A DNA stretch of 44,570 nucleotides from Mycolicibacterium vaccae NBRC 14118 = CIP 105934 (GCF_001552715.1 NZ_BCRS01000028.1:1-44570), one strand, 5' to 3'; shown: positions 28,920-38,729, counted from the stretch's first letter. Translations and numbers: made by a program. Notes: generated by a model not told the origin, from the sequence alone.

Positions 28920-30437
28920 ATGACGCTGGCTGAACAGGCTGACCAGGCCGACACCACCGCTGACGCCCAGGCGCCGGTGCGCACCCGTGCCCTGATCATC
29001 GGCTCGGGCTTCTCCGGGCTGGGCATGGCCATCGCGCTGCAGGAACGCGGCGTCGACTTCCTGATCCTGGAGAAGGCCGACGAGATCGGCGGCACGTGGC
29101 GGGACAACACCTACCCCGGCTGCGCCTGCGACATCCCGTCGCACATGTACTCGTTCTCGTTCGAGCCGAAGGCCGACTGGACGCACATGTGGTCGTTCCA
29201 GCCCGAGATCCAGGACTACCTGCTCGGGGTGACCGCCAAGTACGGGCTGCGCCGCTACATCGAGTTCGGCGCCCACGTCGACCGCGCCATCTGGGACGAC
29301 GACGAGATGCGCTGGCATGTGTTCACCAAGGACGGGCGCGAGTTCATCGCCCAGTTCGTGATCTCCGGCGCCGGCGGGCTGCACATCCCGCTGATCCCGG
29401 AGTTCGAGGGATACGACGAGTACCTGGCGGCCGGCCGGGCGGCCTTCCACTCCGCGGAATGGGACCACGACGTCGACATCACCGGCAAGAAGGTCGCGGT
29501 GATCGGCACCGGTGCCAGCGCCATCCAGATCGTGCCCGAGATCGTCAAGGACGTCGCCGAGCTGCACCTCTATCAGCGGACCCCGGCCTGGGTGATGCCC
29601 CGACCCAACAACCCGATCCCCGAAGGGGCGCAGCGGGTGTTCGCCAACGTGCCGGGCGCCAGGGCGGCGATGCGCGCCGGCATCTACTGGCTGCACGAGG
29701 CCGTCGGGTTCGCGATGACCCGGCAGCCCCGGCTGCTCAAGATCGGCGAACTGCTCGGCAAGTGGAACATCCGCCGGTCGATCAAGGACAAGGAGCTGCG
29801 GCGCAAGCTCACCCCGGACTACCGGGCCGGATGTAAGCGAATCCTGAACTCCGACAGCTACTACCGCGGCATCGCCGACCCGCGGACCCAGGTCATCACC
29901 GACCGCATCGCCGGGTTCACCTCCCGCGGCATCGTCACCGCCGACGGTGTCGAGAGGGAAGCCGACGTGGTGGTGTTCGCCACCGGGTTCCACGTCACGG
30001 ACTCCTACACCTACGTGGACATCAAAGGCCCCAACGGCGAAGACCTCGTCGACCGGTGGAACCGCGAGGGGATCGCCGCGCTGCGCGGCATCACCGTCGC
30101 CGACATGCCCAACCTGTTCTTCCTGCTCGGCCCGAACACCGCGCTGGGCCACAACTCGGTGGTGTTCATGATCGAGTCCCAGATCCGGTACGCAGCCAAG
30201 GCCATCGCGGCCGTCGACAAGGCCGGCGCGCAGGCGCTGGCGCCCACCCGCTCCGCGCAGGACCGCTACAACGACGAGCTGCAGGACGAGCTCGGCGGCA
30301 CCGTGTGGAGCACCGGCGGGTGCCGCAGCTGGTATCTCGACGAGCACGGCGTCAACCGCACCCTGTGGAGCGGGATGACCTGGCAGTACTGGTTGGCGAC
30401 CCGGCGGTTCAAAGCCTCCGAGTACACGTTCCGCTGA
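28920..30437 (+). CDS. Flavin-containing / Baeyer-Villiger-type monooxygenase (Rv3049c-like)
   Basis: The 505-residue flavoprotein has the FAD motif ALIIGSGFSGLGMAIAL at about residues 23-39 and EKADEIGGTWRDNTYPGCACDIPSHMY at about residue 51, the classic GGTW...YPG..CD pattern of BVMO-type monooxygenases. The fingerprint region FHSAEWDHD follows at about residue 178, and the NADPH motif VAVIGTGASAIQIVPEI at about residue 191. The late VVVFATGFHVTDSYT is also typical. It oxygenates ketones or related carbonyls using NADPH and O2; the substrate is unknown. A TACTAT hexamer (28907-28912) lies 7 bases before ATG 28920, so the mRNA is near-leaderless. nrdF2 follows about 200 bases downstream. Confidence 0.9.
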   Translation: MTLAEQADQADTTADAQAPVRTRALIIGSGFSGLGMAIALQERGVDFLILEKADEIGGTWRDNTYPGCACDIPSHMYSFSFEPKADWTHMWSFQPEIQDYLLGVTAKYGLRRYIEFGAHVDRAIWDDDEMRWHVFTKDGREFIAQFVISGAGGLHIPLIPEFEGYDEYLAAGRAAFHSAEWDHDVDITGKKVAVIGTGASAIQIVPEIVKDVAELHLYQRTPAWVMPRPNNPIPEGAQRVFANVPGARAAMRAGIYWLHEAVGFAMTRQPRLLKIGELLGKWNIRRSIKDKELRRKLTPDYRAGCKRILNSDSYYRGIADPRTQVITDRIAGFTSRGIVTADGVEREADVVVFATGFHVTDSYTYVDIKGPNGEDLVDRWNREGIAALRGITVADMPNLFFLLGPNTALGHNSVVFMIESQIRYAAKAIAAVDKAGAQALAPTRSAQDRYNDELQDELGGTVWSTGGCRSWYLDEHGVNRTLWSGMTWQYWLATRRFKASEYTFR

Positions 30438-30519
30438 CCCGGGCCGGTTCGAGAGTGCGCTGAGAGCGCGAAATGGCGCCGGAAAGCGATCTGTGTGCAC
30501 CCTCGCTGCGACACGCCTG

Positions 30520-30567
30520 GCACAACATCTCGTGCAGCGCCGGGATGTCGCACACCAGTTGTAGTGT
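30520..30567 (+). promoter_or_regulatory. Tandem NrdR boxes upstream of nrdF2
   Basis: Box 1 core CACAACATCTCGTG (30521-30534) matches 12 of 14 positions of the NrdR core CACWATATMTWGTG. Box 2 is ACACCAGTTGTAGTGT (30552-30567). The cores start 32 bases apart, exactly as in the nrdHIE promoter. The GTG start of nrdF2 is 66 bases downstream. Confidence 0.82.
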
Positions 30568-30621
30568 TGTGGGCGTCGCGGGCGTTTCCGCGGCGACGTT
30601 ACTTTTTTAAAAGCCAGGTGA

Positions 30622-31608
<987 letters not shown>

Positions 31609-31614
31609 CCCGGC

Positions 31615-33804
31615 TCAGTCGACCGGGATGGTCGCGCTGATCGTCGTGCCGTCGCCGGGGTGACTGGTCACCGTCAGCCGGCCTGACAGCGCCTCCACCC
31701 GGTCGCGCAGGCCGACCAGTCCGGAGCCGCCGCCGTCGGTGGCGCCGCCGGCGCCGTCGTCGGTCACCGACAGGCGCAGCAGCGTGCCGCCGTCCGGTCT
31801 CTCGTCAAGTCCGACCTCGACCGCCACCGAACCGGCCTCGGCGTGCTTGGCGACGTTCGTCAGCGCTTCTGCGACAACGTAATACGCGGCCACCTCGACG
31901 GGTTCGGGCAGGCGTCGCGCGACGTCGACCGTCAGCTCGACCGGAACCGTCGAGCGCCGCGCCAGGTTGCGCATCGCCGGTTTCAGCCCGCCGCGCGACA
32001 ACACCGCCGGGTGCAGGCCGCGCGACAGCTCCTGCAGATCCGAGTGCAACCCGGCCAATCCGTTCACCACGTGGGACAGCTGGGTGCGCAGCGCGTCGTC
32101 CTCGGTCGCCGCCTCGGCCTCACGCAGCTGCAGGCTCAGCGACACGATGCGCTGCTGGGCGCCGTCGTGCAGATCGCGTTCGAAACCCCGGCGGGCCTCA
32201 TCGGCGGCCGCCACGATCCTGGCCCGCGACGCGGTGAGCTCGGCACGGGTCTCGGCGTTGGCGATCGCGGTCGAGATCAGATCGGCGAAGTCGCCGACGT
32301 GGGCTCCGGTGCCCTCCGGAATCCCCTGCGGGGCAGAAGAACCCACGACCAGCGCGCCGCGGGTACGGCCTTCCACGATCAGCGGAGCGCCGGCCCCGGC
32401 GCGAACACCGAGCCCGCGCAGCCGGACCGCGATCTCCCCCGACAGCGCGCCGTAGTCGTCGACGTGGGCCGGCCGGCCGGTCCTGCGCACCCGCTCGCAC
32501 AGGCTGTCGCCGTCAAGTGAGAGGCGTTCGCCCGCACTGAATCCCGGCTGGTTCTCGGCCTTGAGTGCGGCCTTCACCACGACGTGGTCCTCGCCGTCGA
32601 AGGACAGCAGGGTGACGTGGTCGACGCCGAGGCTGTGCGCGAGCTCCGTCACGGCCACGTCGTAGACGTCGGCCAGCGCGGCGCCGCGCGCGACCAGCGT
32701 CGCGACCCTGCGCAGCGCCGCCTGCTGAGTCCTGGCCACCCGCAGGCGTTCCTGCTCCTGCTTGCGTTCGGTGGTGTCACGGGCCCCGCCGACGAGGACC
32801 CCGTGATCGAACACCACGTTCCAGTCCAGCCAGCGCACGGTGCCGTCCCGGCGCAGACTGCGGCTCTCGAACTGCGTGGCGCCCGCGGACTGCGGCACAG
32901 CGGCCAGCGCGGCCTCGGTGGCTTCCCGGTCGTCCTGGAAGATGAACTCGGACAGCGGCCGCGCGGTCAGCTCCGCGGCCGAATGACCCAGCGCCCGTTC
33001 GAAGGCGGGATTGACCCGGGTCAGGCGTGCCTGCCCGTCGTCACCTGTGCCGATGAACAACAGATCCGAGGCCACCGTGAAGAAGCGTTCCAGCTCGCGG
33101 CGGCTGACCTCCAGCTCCGCGGTGATGACCTCGCGATCGCATGCGGAGGCCAACAGGGCCTGCAGCGACGGCACCATGCGATGCACCCGCCGCACCGTCG
33201 CCGCGGACAGATCTCGCGGGATCAGCAGGGTGCCGGTCCGATCCGAACCGTCGAGCAGCGCGATGGCCAGCTCGTCCGCAGCTGCGGGGGTGGCCTCGAC
33301 CGTCAACGTCGCGCGCGGTAGTCCGAGGACGTCGGCGAAGCGGCGGCCGGCATCCTGCAGCGCCGGCCCGAGCGCCGGGGCCCGCAGCATCACCCGGGCC
33401 AGATCCGCGGCCAGGTCGGCCTCCTGGCGACGCTGCTCCGCTTCGGCGGCACGCAATCGGGCCTGGCCGACCAGGGCGTTGGTGAGAAACGCCAGCGTCA
33501 GGAAGATGACCAGCGCGGGAGCCAGGCTGTCGCGGCCTTCGAGATGCAGATAGGCGTAGACGGCGGCGCTGGCCAGGGAGGTGGCGATCGACAACCCGAA
33601 GCCCCACCCGGCCGAGACCACCAGCACACCCAGCAGCAGCAGGGCCCCGAACGCATTCTCCGGGGCGATCTTCTTCAGCGCGAACACCGCGAGCACCTCG
33701 GCAGCCAGGAACCCGGCCGCCACCGCGACTCCGACCCCGAGCGGGCGCGCCGGTGACCGCACGACACGCTCGAAGAAGCTGGTCGGCACCGATTGCCAGG
33801 TCAC
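31615..33804 (-). CDS. NarL-type sensor histidine kinase with PAS and GAF domains
   Basis: The 729-residue kinase has in order: an N-terminal membrane region of four short helices (about residues 18-100), a coiled AE-rich linker, and a first sensor segment (residues 120-220). A PAS domain follows at about 240-345 (LFIGTGDDGQARLTRVNPAFERALGHSAAEL), then a GAF domain at about 375-510. A HisKA_3 dimerisation domain with phospho-acceptor His in DLHDGAQQRIVSLSLQ lies near residue 540, and a HATPase domain ends in DDGAGG and GSGLVGLRDRVEALSG. It senses an unknown signal and probably phosphorylates the NarL-type regulator at 34223. GTG 33804 is set by TACCAT (complement of 33811-33816), 6 bases upstream (leaderless); the longer frame upstream is not supported. 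Confidence 0.88.
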   Translation of the reverse strand: MTWQSVPTSFFERVVRSPARPLGVGVAVAAGFLAAEVLAVFALKKIAPENAFGALLLLGVLVVSAGWGFGLSIATSLASAAVYAYLHLEGRDSLAPALVIFLTLAFLTNALVGQARLRAAEAEQRRQEADLAADLARVMLRAPALGPALQDAGRRFADVLGLPRATLTVEATPAAADELAIALLDGSDRTGTLLIPRDLSAATVRRVHRMVPSLQALLASACDREVITAELEVSRRELERFFTVASDLLFIGTGDDGQARLTRVNPAFERALGHSAAELTARPLSEFIFQDDREATEAALAAVPQSAGATQFESRSLRRDGTVRWLDWNVVFDHGVLVGGARDTTERKQEQERLRVARTQQAALRRVATLVARGAALADVYDVAVTELAHSLGVDHVTLLSFDGEDHVVVKAALKAENQPGFSAGERLSLDGDSLCERVRRTGRPAHVDDYGALSGEIAVRLRGLGVRAGAGAPLIVEGRTRGALVVGSSAPQGIPEGTGAHVGDFADLISTAIANAETRAELTASRARIVAAADEARRGFERDLHDGAQQRIVSLSLQLREAEAATEDDALRTQLSHVVNGLAGLHSDLQELSRGLHPAVLSRGGLKPAMRNLARRSTVPVELTVDVARRLPEPVEVAAYYVVAEALTNVAKHAEAGSVAVEVGLDERPDGGTLLRLSVTDDGAGGATDGGGSGLVGLRDRVEALSGRLTVTSHPGDGTTISATIPVD

Positions 33805-33810
33805 CGGCCG

Positions 33811-33842
33811 ATGGTAATCCCGATTTTTCCGGTTAACAGGAA
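33811..33842. promoter_or_regulatory. Kinase promoter and adjacent palindrome
   Basis: TACCAT (complement of 33811-33816) is the -10 element of the kinase gene. Beside it TTCCGGTTAACAGGAA (33827-33842) is a near-perfect palindrome with one symmetric mismatch, between the divergent kinase and receiver genes: a candidate binding site for the regulator encoded at 34223. Confidence 0.45.
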
Positions 33843-33876
33843 TGCCGAGCGCCTCCGATCCTGACACCCTCGAGTG

Positions 33877-34245
33877 ATGACCGGTCCGCGCTGCTTGATC
33901 GTCGACGACAGCGCCGATTTCCGGGACGCCGCCCGCGCCATCCTCGAGCGCGGCGGCATCGCGGTCGTCGGCACTGCCAGCGACGTCGCCGAGGCGCTGC
34001 GCCGGGCCCGCGAGCTGCACCCGGACGTGGCCCTGGTCGACGTCGACCTCGGCGCCGAAAGCGGATTCGACGTCGCCGAACAGCTGTCCGGCGTGCCCGT
34101 GATCCTGACCTCCACCCACGACGAGCTGGACTTCGCCGACCTCATCGCCGCCAGCCCGGCGCTGGGCTTCCTGCCCAAACTGACCCTGTCACCAGGAGCG
34201 GTCCGCGAGCTGCTCGACCGTGTCAGCGGGTCTCCAAGTACATGA
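33877..34245 (+). CDS. Single-domain response-regulator receiver
   Basis: The 122-residue protein is a lone receiver domain: acidic pair Asp10-Asp11 (CLIVDDSADF), phospho-acceptor Asp55 (VALVDVDLGAESG), the conserved Thr in VILTSTH, and Lys in GFLPKLTL. There is no output domain. It may act as a phosphate sink or adaptor for the divergent kinase. A CACCCT hexamer (33865-33870) ends 6 bases before ATG 33877, so a leaderless mRNA is plausible; GTG 33874 is also in frame. The 3' end overlaps the NarL-type regulator gene on the opposite strand by 23 bases. Confidence 0.82.
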   Translation: MTGPRCLIVDDSADFRDAARAILERGGIAVVGTASDVAEALRRARELHPDVALVDVDLGAESGFDVAEQLSGVPVILTSTHDELDFADLIAASPALGFLPKLTLSPGAVRELLDRVSGSPST

Positions 34246-34876
34246 TCACCGCGCGGACCCGGCGGTGGTTGTCGCCGGTTTCGGGCAGGTTCAGCTTGGT
34301 CAGGATGCTGCGGACGTGCTTTTCCACGGTGCCCTCGGTCACCCAGAGCCTGCGTCCGATCCCGGCGTTCGACAGGCCTTCGGCCATCAGGGTCAGCACC
34401 TCGTGCTCGCGCGTACTGAGCGCGGCCAGCGGGTCGTCGCGCTTGCGGGCCGACACCAACTCGGCCACCAGGGCGGGGTCGACCACGGACGCGCCGTTGG
34501 CGATCCGCTGCAAGGTGTCGATGAAATCGGAGACATCGGTGACCCTGGTCTTGAGCAGATAACCGATGGACTGGCCGCCGGCCAGCAGTTCCATCGCATG
34601 GTCGACGTCGACGTGGGCCGAGAGCACCACGATTCCGACCTCAGGGGACTCCTCGCGGATCACCCGGGCGGCGTCCAGACCCTCGCTGGTGTGGGTGGGC
34701 GGCATCCGGATGTCGGTGAGCACCAGCTCCGGTTTCTGCGCCCTGACCATGTCCAGCAGCGTGACGCCGTCACCGGCCTGTCCGACGATCTCGAAGCCGG
34801 AACGCTCCAAAAGGCTGGCCAGTCCTTCGCGCAACAACACATCGTCGTCGGCGACGACAACCTTCAGCGCGCTCAT
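34223..34876 (-). CDS. NarL/FixJ-type response regulator
   Basis: The 217-residue regulator has an N-terminal receiver (KVVVADDDVLLREGL; phospho-acceptor Asp55 in LVLTDIRMPP; LLKTRVTD with the conserved Lys) and a C-terminal LuxR HTH at about residues 148-213 (LSTREHEVLTLMAEGLSNAGIGRRLWVTEGTVEKHV-type pattern). It is the probable partner of the NarL-type kinase; both are on the minus strand with the receiver gene between them on the other strand. ATG 34876 has a near-ideal GGAGG site 4-5 bases upstream, which rules out the longer upstream frame. Confidence 0.9.
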   Translation of the reverse strand: MSALKVVVADDDVLLREGLASLLERSGFEIVGQAGDGVTLLDMVRAQKPELVLTDIRMPPTHTSEGLDAARVIREESPEVGIVVLSAHVDVDHAMELLAGGQSIGYLLKTRVTDVSDFIDTLQRIANGASVVDPALVAELVSARKRDDPLAALSTREHEVLTLMAEGLSNAGIGRRLWVTEGTVEKHVRSILTKLNLPETGDNHRRVRAVIMYLETR

Positions 34877-35027
34877 GTGTCCTCCGGCCCCCGCGTGAAC
34901 ATGGCGCCTCATTGTCGCACCGGGACCGTGATCTGCCACCGGGACGACGGGATTGGGTGCTAGCGGTACCCGAGGAGTCCGGCCAGCGTCGACGACTCCG
35001 CCACCGTCCTCGACCAAGCTCGGTGGC

Positions 35028-37208
35028 ATGGTCACCTCCGTCGGTCAGCCCGTCAATCGCGTCGAGGGCAGGGCCAAGGTCACCGGCCAGGCCCGCTACA
35101 CCGCCGACACCGGCTCAGCAGTGACCTACGCAGCGCTGGTGCAGGCCCAGATACCGCACGGTCGGGTCACCGCGGAATCGGTGCGCGCGGCCGCAGCGCG
35201 GGCTCATGCGGCCCCCGGTGTGCTCTATGTGCTGACACCGTTGAACTGCCCACCGCTACAGGAACTTCCGAAAGACCTGACCTGGGATCTGCCGATGGAA
35301 CGACGCCCGCCGCTGTCTGATCTCACGGTCCAACACGTCGGCCAGCACATGGCGTTGGTGGTCGCCGACTCGCCGGAGAACGCGGTGCACGCCGCCTCAC
35401 TGATGCACTTCGACCACCTGCCCTCACGGGCTCGCCGCTGCGCCGCCGACGTGCTCGCCGACCCGGGCGCGCCGGAGGACGCCGACGGCCGGATCCGTCA
35501 CGGCTCTTACCGTCCTGATCATTTCGTCAAGCTCGCCGACGAGAAGCTGCAGGACTTCCGTGGCCCCACCGAGGAACCCGCCGGCACCAAGGTCGACCAG
35601 ACCTACCGCACGAACGTGAACACCCACTACCCGATCGAACTGTCGGCCACCGTCGCGCAGTGGGACGGAGACCATCTCACCGTGCACGACAGCACCCGCT
35701 GGATCACCGGCGAACGACAGGTCCTGGCCGCGTATCTGGGCATCCCCGAAGACCGCGTCCGCATCGTCTCACCCCTGGTGGGCGGCGCGTTCGGGGCCAA
35801 GAACTTCCTGTGGATGCATGTGGTGCTCTGTGCGGTGGCGGCCCGGTCGGTGAGCCGACCGGTCAAACTCGTTCTGACGCGCGCCCAGATGTACACCTCC
35901 ACCGGACACCGTCCGCGCACCGAGCAGCGGATCGCGTTGATCGCCGATCCGGCCGGCCTCATCGCCAGTACCGAGCACCACACCGTGACAGAGACCTCCA
36001 CCGTGGCGCACTTCTGCGAACCGGCCGGCCTGTCCACCCGATTCCTGTACCGCTCACCACGGTTGGCGGTGAGCCACACCGTCGCCCGGATCCACGAGCC
36101 CACCCCATGCTTCATGCGGGGACCGGGGGAGTCGCCGGGGCTGTTCGCCCTCGAGGTGGCGATGGACGAACTCGCGTACTCGCTCGGTCGTGATCCGGTG
36201 GCGCTGCGGCTGGACAACACCACCGACCGGGACCAGACAACCGGGCGCCCGTGGTCGGGCGCGCACCTGGCCGACTGCTACGGCGAAGGTGCCCGGCGCT
36301 TCGGCTGGAACCGTCGCCCGGCGCAACCCCGGTCATTGCAGCGCAACGGCTCTCGTGTCGGAATGGGGATGGCCACCGCCGCCTACCCGGGCCGCAGGAT
36401 GGCCGCCTCGTGCCGGGTGGAGACCGGCCTCGACGGCCGCGTCCGGTTCAGCGCGGCCACCCATGAGATCGGCACCGGAGTGCGGACGGTCATGACGCAG
36501 CTCGCCGCGGACACCACCGGCCTGCCGCTGTCCCGGATCACGTTCGAGTCGGGCGATTCGTCGTTTCCCGACGCCCCCTACAGCGGGGCGTCCCAGACCA
36601 CCGCAAGCGTCGGATCCGCGGTGTTCGAGGCGGCGCAGGAATGGAAACGCCGGGCGGACGCGCTGCCACCGGTGGTGGCCGGCGACGCCGCGCTGCGGAG
36701 CGCGGCGCTGTCGTTCACCACCTCCAGCGGTGGACCGCCGGATTCCGGGCCGGTCTCGCAGTCCTTCGGCGCCCACTTCTGTGAGGTCGAGGTCGACGAA
36801 CAGCTCGGGCGGGCGAGTGTGATCCGGTGGGTGGCGGTGATGGACTGCGGCCGGGTGCTCAACCCGAAGCTGGCCACCAACCAGGTGATGGGCGGCATCC
36901 TGTTCGGCGTCGGGATGGCGCTGATGGAGCAGGTGCCGGTCGACCCGGACACCGCTCGGCCGCTCGGCGAGTACTACGTGCCGACCCACGCCGATCTGCC
37001 GGTGTTCGACATCAGCTTCGTCGACAGCCCGGACTACGGTCTCGATCCGATCGGGGTGCGCGGCATCGGTGAGATCGGCGTTTGCGGCGCCGCCGCTGCC
37101 GTCGCCAACGCGATATTCCACGCCACCGGAAAACGATTGCGCCAGCTGCCGATAACGCTGGAGGCACTACTGCAACCGTGGGGTACCGGCATGGGAGGAC
37201 CGACATGA
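35028..37208 (+). CDS. Molybdenum hydroxylase large (molybdopterin) subunit, PaoC/YagR-like
   Basis: The 726-residue subunit of the xanthine oxidase family is close in length to E. coli PaoC (732 aa). It starts VGQPVNRVEGRAKVTGQARYTAD, the usual family N-terminus, and has the Moco motifs SPLVGGAFGAK at about residue 250, CFMRGPGESPGLFALEVAMDELA at about residue 362, and the catalytic Glu region GVRGIGEIGVCGAAAAVANA near residue 690. It hydroxylates or oxidises an aldehyde or N-heterocycle; PaoC oxidises aromatic aldehydes. ATG 35028 gives the family start; the frame extends upstream without support. It overlaps the Fe-S subunit gene as ATGA. No XdhC/PaoD-type maturation factor is in the window. 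Confidence 0.88.
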   Translation: MVTSVGQPVNRVEGRAKVTGQARYTADTGSAVTYAALVQAQIPHGRVTAESVRAAAARAHAAPGVLYVLTPLNCPPLQELPKDLTWDLPMERRPPLSDLTVQHVGQHMALVVADSPENAVHAASLMHFDHLPSRARRCAADVLADPGAPEDADGRIRHGSYRPDHFVKLADEKLQDFRGPTEEPAGTKVDQTYRTNVNTHYPIELSATVAQWDGDHLTVHDSTRWITGERQVLAAYLGIPEDRVRIVSPLVGGAFGAKNFLWMHVVLCAVAARSVSRPVKLVLTRAQMYTSTGHRPRTEQRIALIADPAGLIASTEHHTVTETSTVAHFCEPAGLSTRFLYRSPRLAVSHTVARIHEPTPCFMRGPGESPGLFALEVAMDELAYSLGRDPVALRLDNTTDRDQTTGRPWSGAHLADCYGEGARRFGWNRRPAQPRSLQRNGSRVGMGMATAAYPGRRMAASCRVETGLDGRVRFSAATHEIGTGVRTVMTQLAADTTGLPLSRITFESGDSSFPDAPYSGASQTTASVGSAVFEAAQEWKRRADALPPVVAGDAALRSAALSFTTSSGGPPDSGPVSQSFGAHFCEVEVDEQLGRASVIRWVAVMDCGRVLNPKLATNQVMGGILFGVGMALMEQVPVDPDTARPLGEYYVPTHADLPVFDISFVDSPDYGLDPIGVRGIGEIGVCGAAAAVANAIFHATGKRLRQLPITLEALLQPWGTGMGGPT

Positions 37209-37741
37209 CACCGGCTACGCATGACATCGAACTGACCGTCAACGGGGTGACGCGGCGCGTTCGGACCGACGTGCGCTCGACGCTACTGGATCTGCTGCGG
37301 GAGCGTCTGGAGCTGACCGGCACAAAAAAGGGCTGCGACCACGGACTGTGCGGGGCGTGCACCGTCGAGGTCGGCGGCGAGCGTGTGCTCAGTTGCCTGA
37401 CCCTCGCGGTGACCGCCGACGGCGCCGAGGTGCGCACGGTGGAGGGACTCGCCGACGGCGACCGACTCGACCCGCTGCAGCAGGCGTTCCTCGACCACGA
37501 CGGATTCCAGTGCGGCTACTGCACTTCGGGCCAGCTCTGCTCGGCACGGGCGATGCTCAACGAGTACGCGCGGGGTGATCTGTCCGCGGCGTCGTTCACC
37601 GGCGAGATCGGCGACGTCGCCGACGGTCCGAAACGTCTGTCCGACGGCGAGATCCGCGAGCGGATGGCCGGCAACATCTGCCGGTGCGGGGCGTACGCGA
37701 ACATCGCCTCGGCGATCGCCGCTGTGCACGGTGCCTCATGA
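37205..37741 (+). CDS. Molybdenum hydroxylase [2Fe-2S] subunit, PaoA-like
   Basis: The 178-residue subunit has a plant-type ferredoxin domain with cluster ligands in KKGCDHGLCGACTV (about residues 42-55) and LSCLT. The second alpha-helical cluster domain has FQCGYCTSGQLCSA (about residue 100) and NICRCGAY (about residue 157). It relays electrons from the molybdenum centre to FAD. E. coli PaoA has a Tat signal of about 50 residues; this protein starts directly with MTPATHDIELTVNG, so the enzyme is cytoplasmic. Both of its ends overlap neighbours as ATGA. Confidence 0.9.
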   Translation: MTPATHDIELTVNGVTRRVRTDVRSTLLDLLRERLELTGTKKGCDHGLCGACTVEVGGERVLSCLTLAVTADGAEVRTVEGLADGDRLDPLQQAFLDHDGFQCGYCTSGQLCSARAMLNEYARGDLSAASFTGEIGDVADGPKRLSDGEIRERMAGNICRCGAYANIASAIAAVHGAS

Positions 37742-38724
37742 GAACGTTCGGCTACCGAAGGGCCGGCACCGTTGCGGACGCGGTGGAACAGGCTTCGGCC
37801 CCCGGCGCCCGCTTCTATGCCGGTGGAACCAACCTGCTCGACCTGATGAAGTCGGGGGTGGAGAATCCGGCCTCACTGGTCGACGTCGGCAGGCTGGGCC
37901 TGGACACGGTGTGGCGCACCCCGGGTGGAGCCGTGATGCTGGGCTCGGGGGTGACCAACACCGCCGCGGCCAATCATCGGCTGGTGCGGGTCGACCATCC
38001 GGTCCTGTCCCAGGCGATCCTGTCGGGTGCGACCGCCCAGATCCGCAACATGGCGACCGTCGGTGGAAACCTGATGCAACGCACCAGGTGTCCGTACTTC
38101 ATGGACCCGGGGTTCGAGCACTGCAACAAGCGTATTCCCGGTTCCGGCTGCGCCGCCCGGGACGGTCTCAACCGTGAGCACGCGGTGTTCGGCACCGAGC
38201 TGGCCTGTGTCGCGGTCCATCCGTCGGACATGGCGGTCGCGCTGGCGGCGCTGGATGCCGTGGTGCACGTGACCGGCCCGCAGGGTCCCCGGACGATTCC
38301 GATCGCAGAATTCTTCGTGCTTCCCGACCCGAATCCTGAGGTCGACAACACCGTCGGGCCGACGGAACTGATCACCGCGGTGGAACTTCCGCCGACGGCC
38401 GGACCGTCGCATTCTTGGTACCTGAAAGTCCGCGACCGGCAGAGCTACGCGTTCGCGCTGGTGTCGGTGGCTGCGGTCCTGCGCTTCGACGGTGACGTCA
38501 TCGCCTCGGCCGCCGTGGCGCTCGGCGGGCTGGCCGCCCGGCCCTGGCGGGTGCCCGACGCGGAAGCCCGGCTCGCCGGCCGCCGGCCCACCGAGGAGAG
38601 TTTCGGCCATGTGGCCGACCTGATGCTGGCCGGTGCTTCGCCGCTGCGCCACAACGCGTTCAAGGTCCCGTTGGCCAAGAACGCAATCGTGCGTGCGCTC
38701 ACGCTGGCGGCCGGCCGGGGCTAG
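37738..38724 (+). CDS. Molybdenum hydroxylase FAD subunit with extra Fe-S motif, PaoB-like
   Basis: The 328-residue FAD subunit has FYAGGTNLLDLMKSG at about residue 26 and ATVGGNLMQRTRCPYF at about residue 107, the two FAD-contacting loops. Between them and the C-terminal domain is an insertion, RTRCPYF, then HCNKRIPGSGCAARDG and LACVAVHPSD, whose cysteines match the additional [4Fe-4S] cluster known in E. coli PaoB. Typical xanthine dehydrogenase FAD subunits lack it. ATG 37738 overlaps the Fe-S subunit stop. Its TAG stop shares a CTAG palindrome with the stop of the convergent APC permease. Confidence 0.88.
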   Translation: MRTFGYRRAGTVADAVEQASAPGARFYAGGTNLLDLMKSGVENPASLVDVGRLGLDTVWRTPGGAVMLGSGVTNTAAANHRLVRVDHPVLSQAILSGATAQIRNMATVGGNLMQRTRCPYFMDPGFEHCNKRIPGSGCAARDGLNREHAVFGTELACVAVHPSDMAVALAALDAVVHVTGPQGPRTIPIAEFFVLPDPNPEVDNTVGPTELITAVELPPTAGPSHSWYLKVRDRQSYAFALVSVAAVLRFDGDVIASAAVALGGLAARPWRVPDAEARLAGRRPTEESFGHVADLMLAGASPLRHNAFKVPLAKNAIVRALTLAAGRG

Positions 38725-38729
38725 CCCCG
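38716..38729. promoter_or_regulatory. Palindrome CGGGGCTAGCCCCG holding both convergent stop codons
   Basis: The 14-base perfect palindrome contains CTAG (38721-38724), which is the TAG stop for the FAD-subunit gene on the plus strand and for the permease gene on the minus strand. Both proteins end in Arg-Gly as a consequence. It is too short to be a strong terminator by itself. Confidence 0.6.

Noticed and set aside
34877..35027. N-terminal extensions of the response regulator and the hydroxylase large subunit
   Set aside because: Both frames run into this intergenic region, but a strong GGAGG site sets the regulator start at 34876 and the family N-terminus sets the hydroxylase start at 35028.
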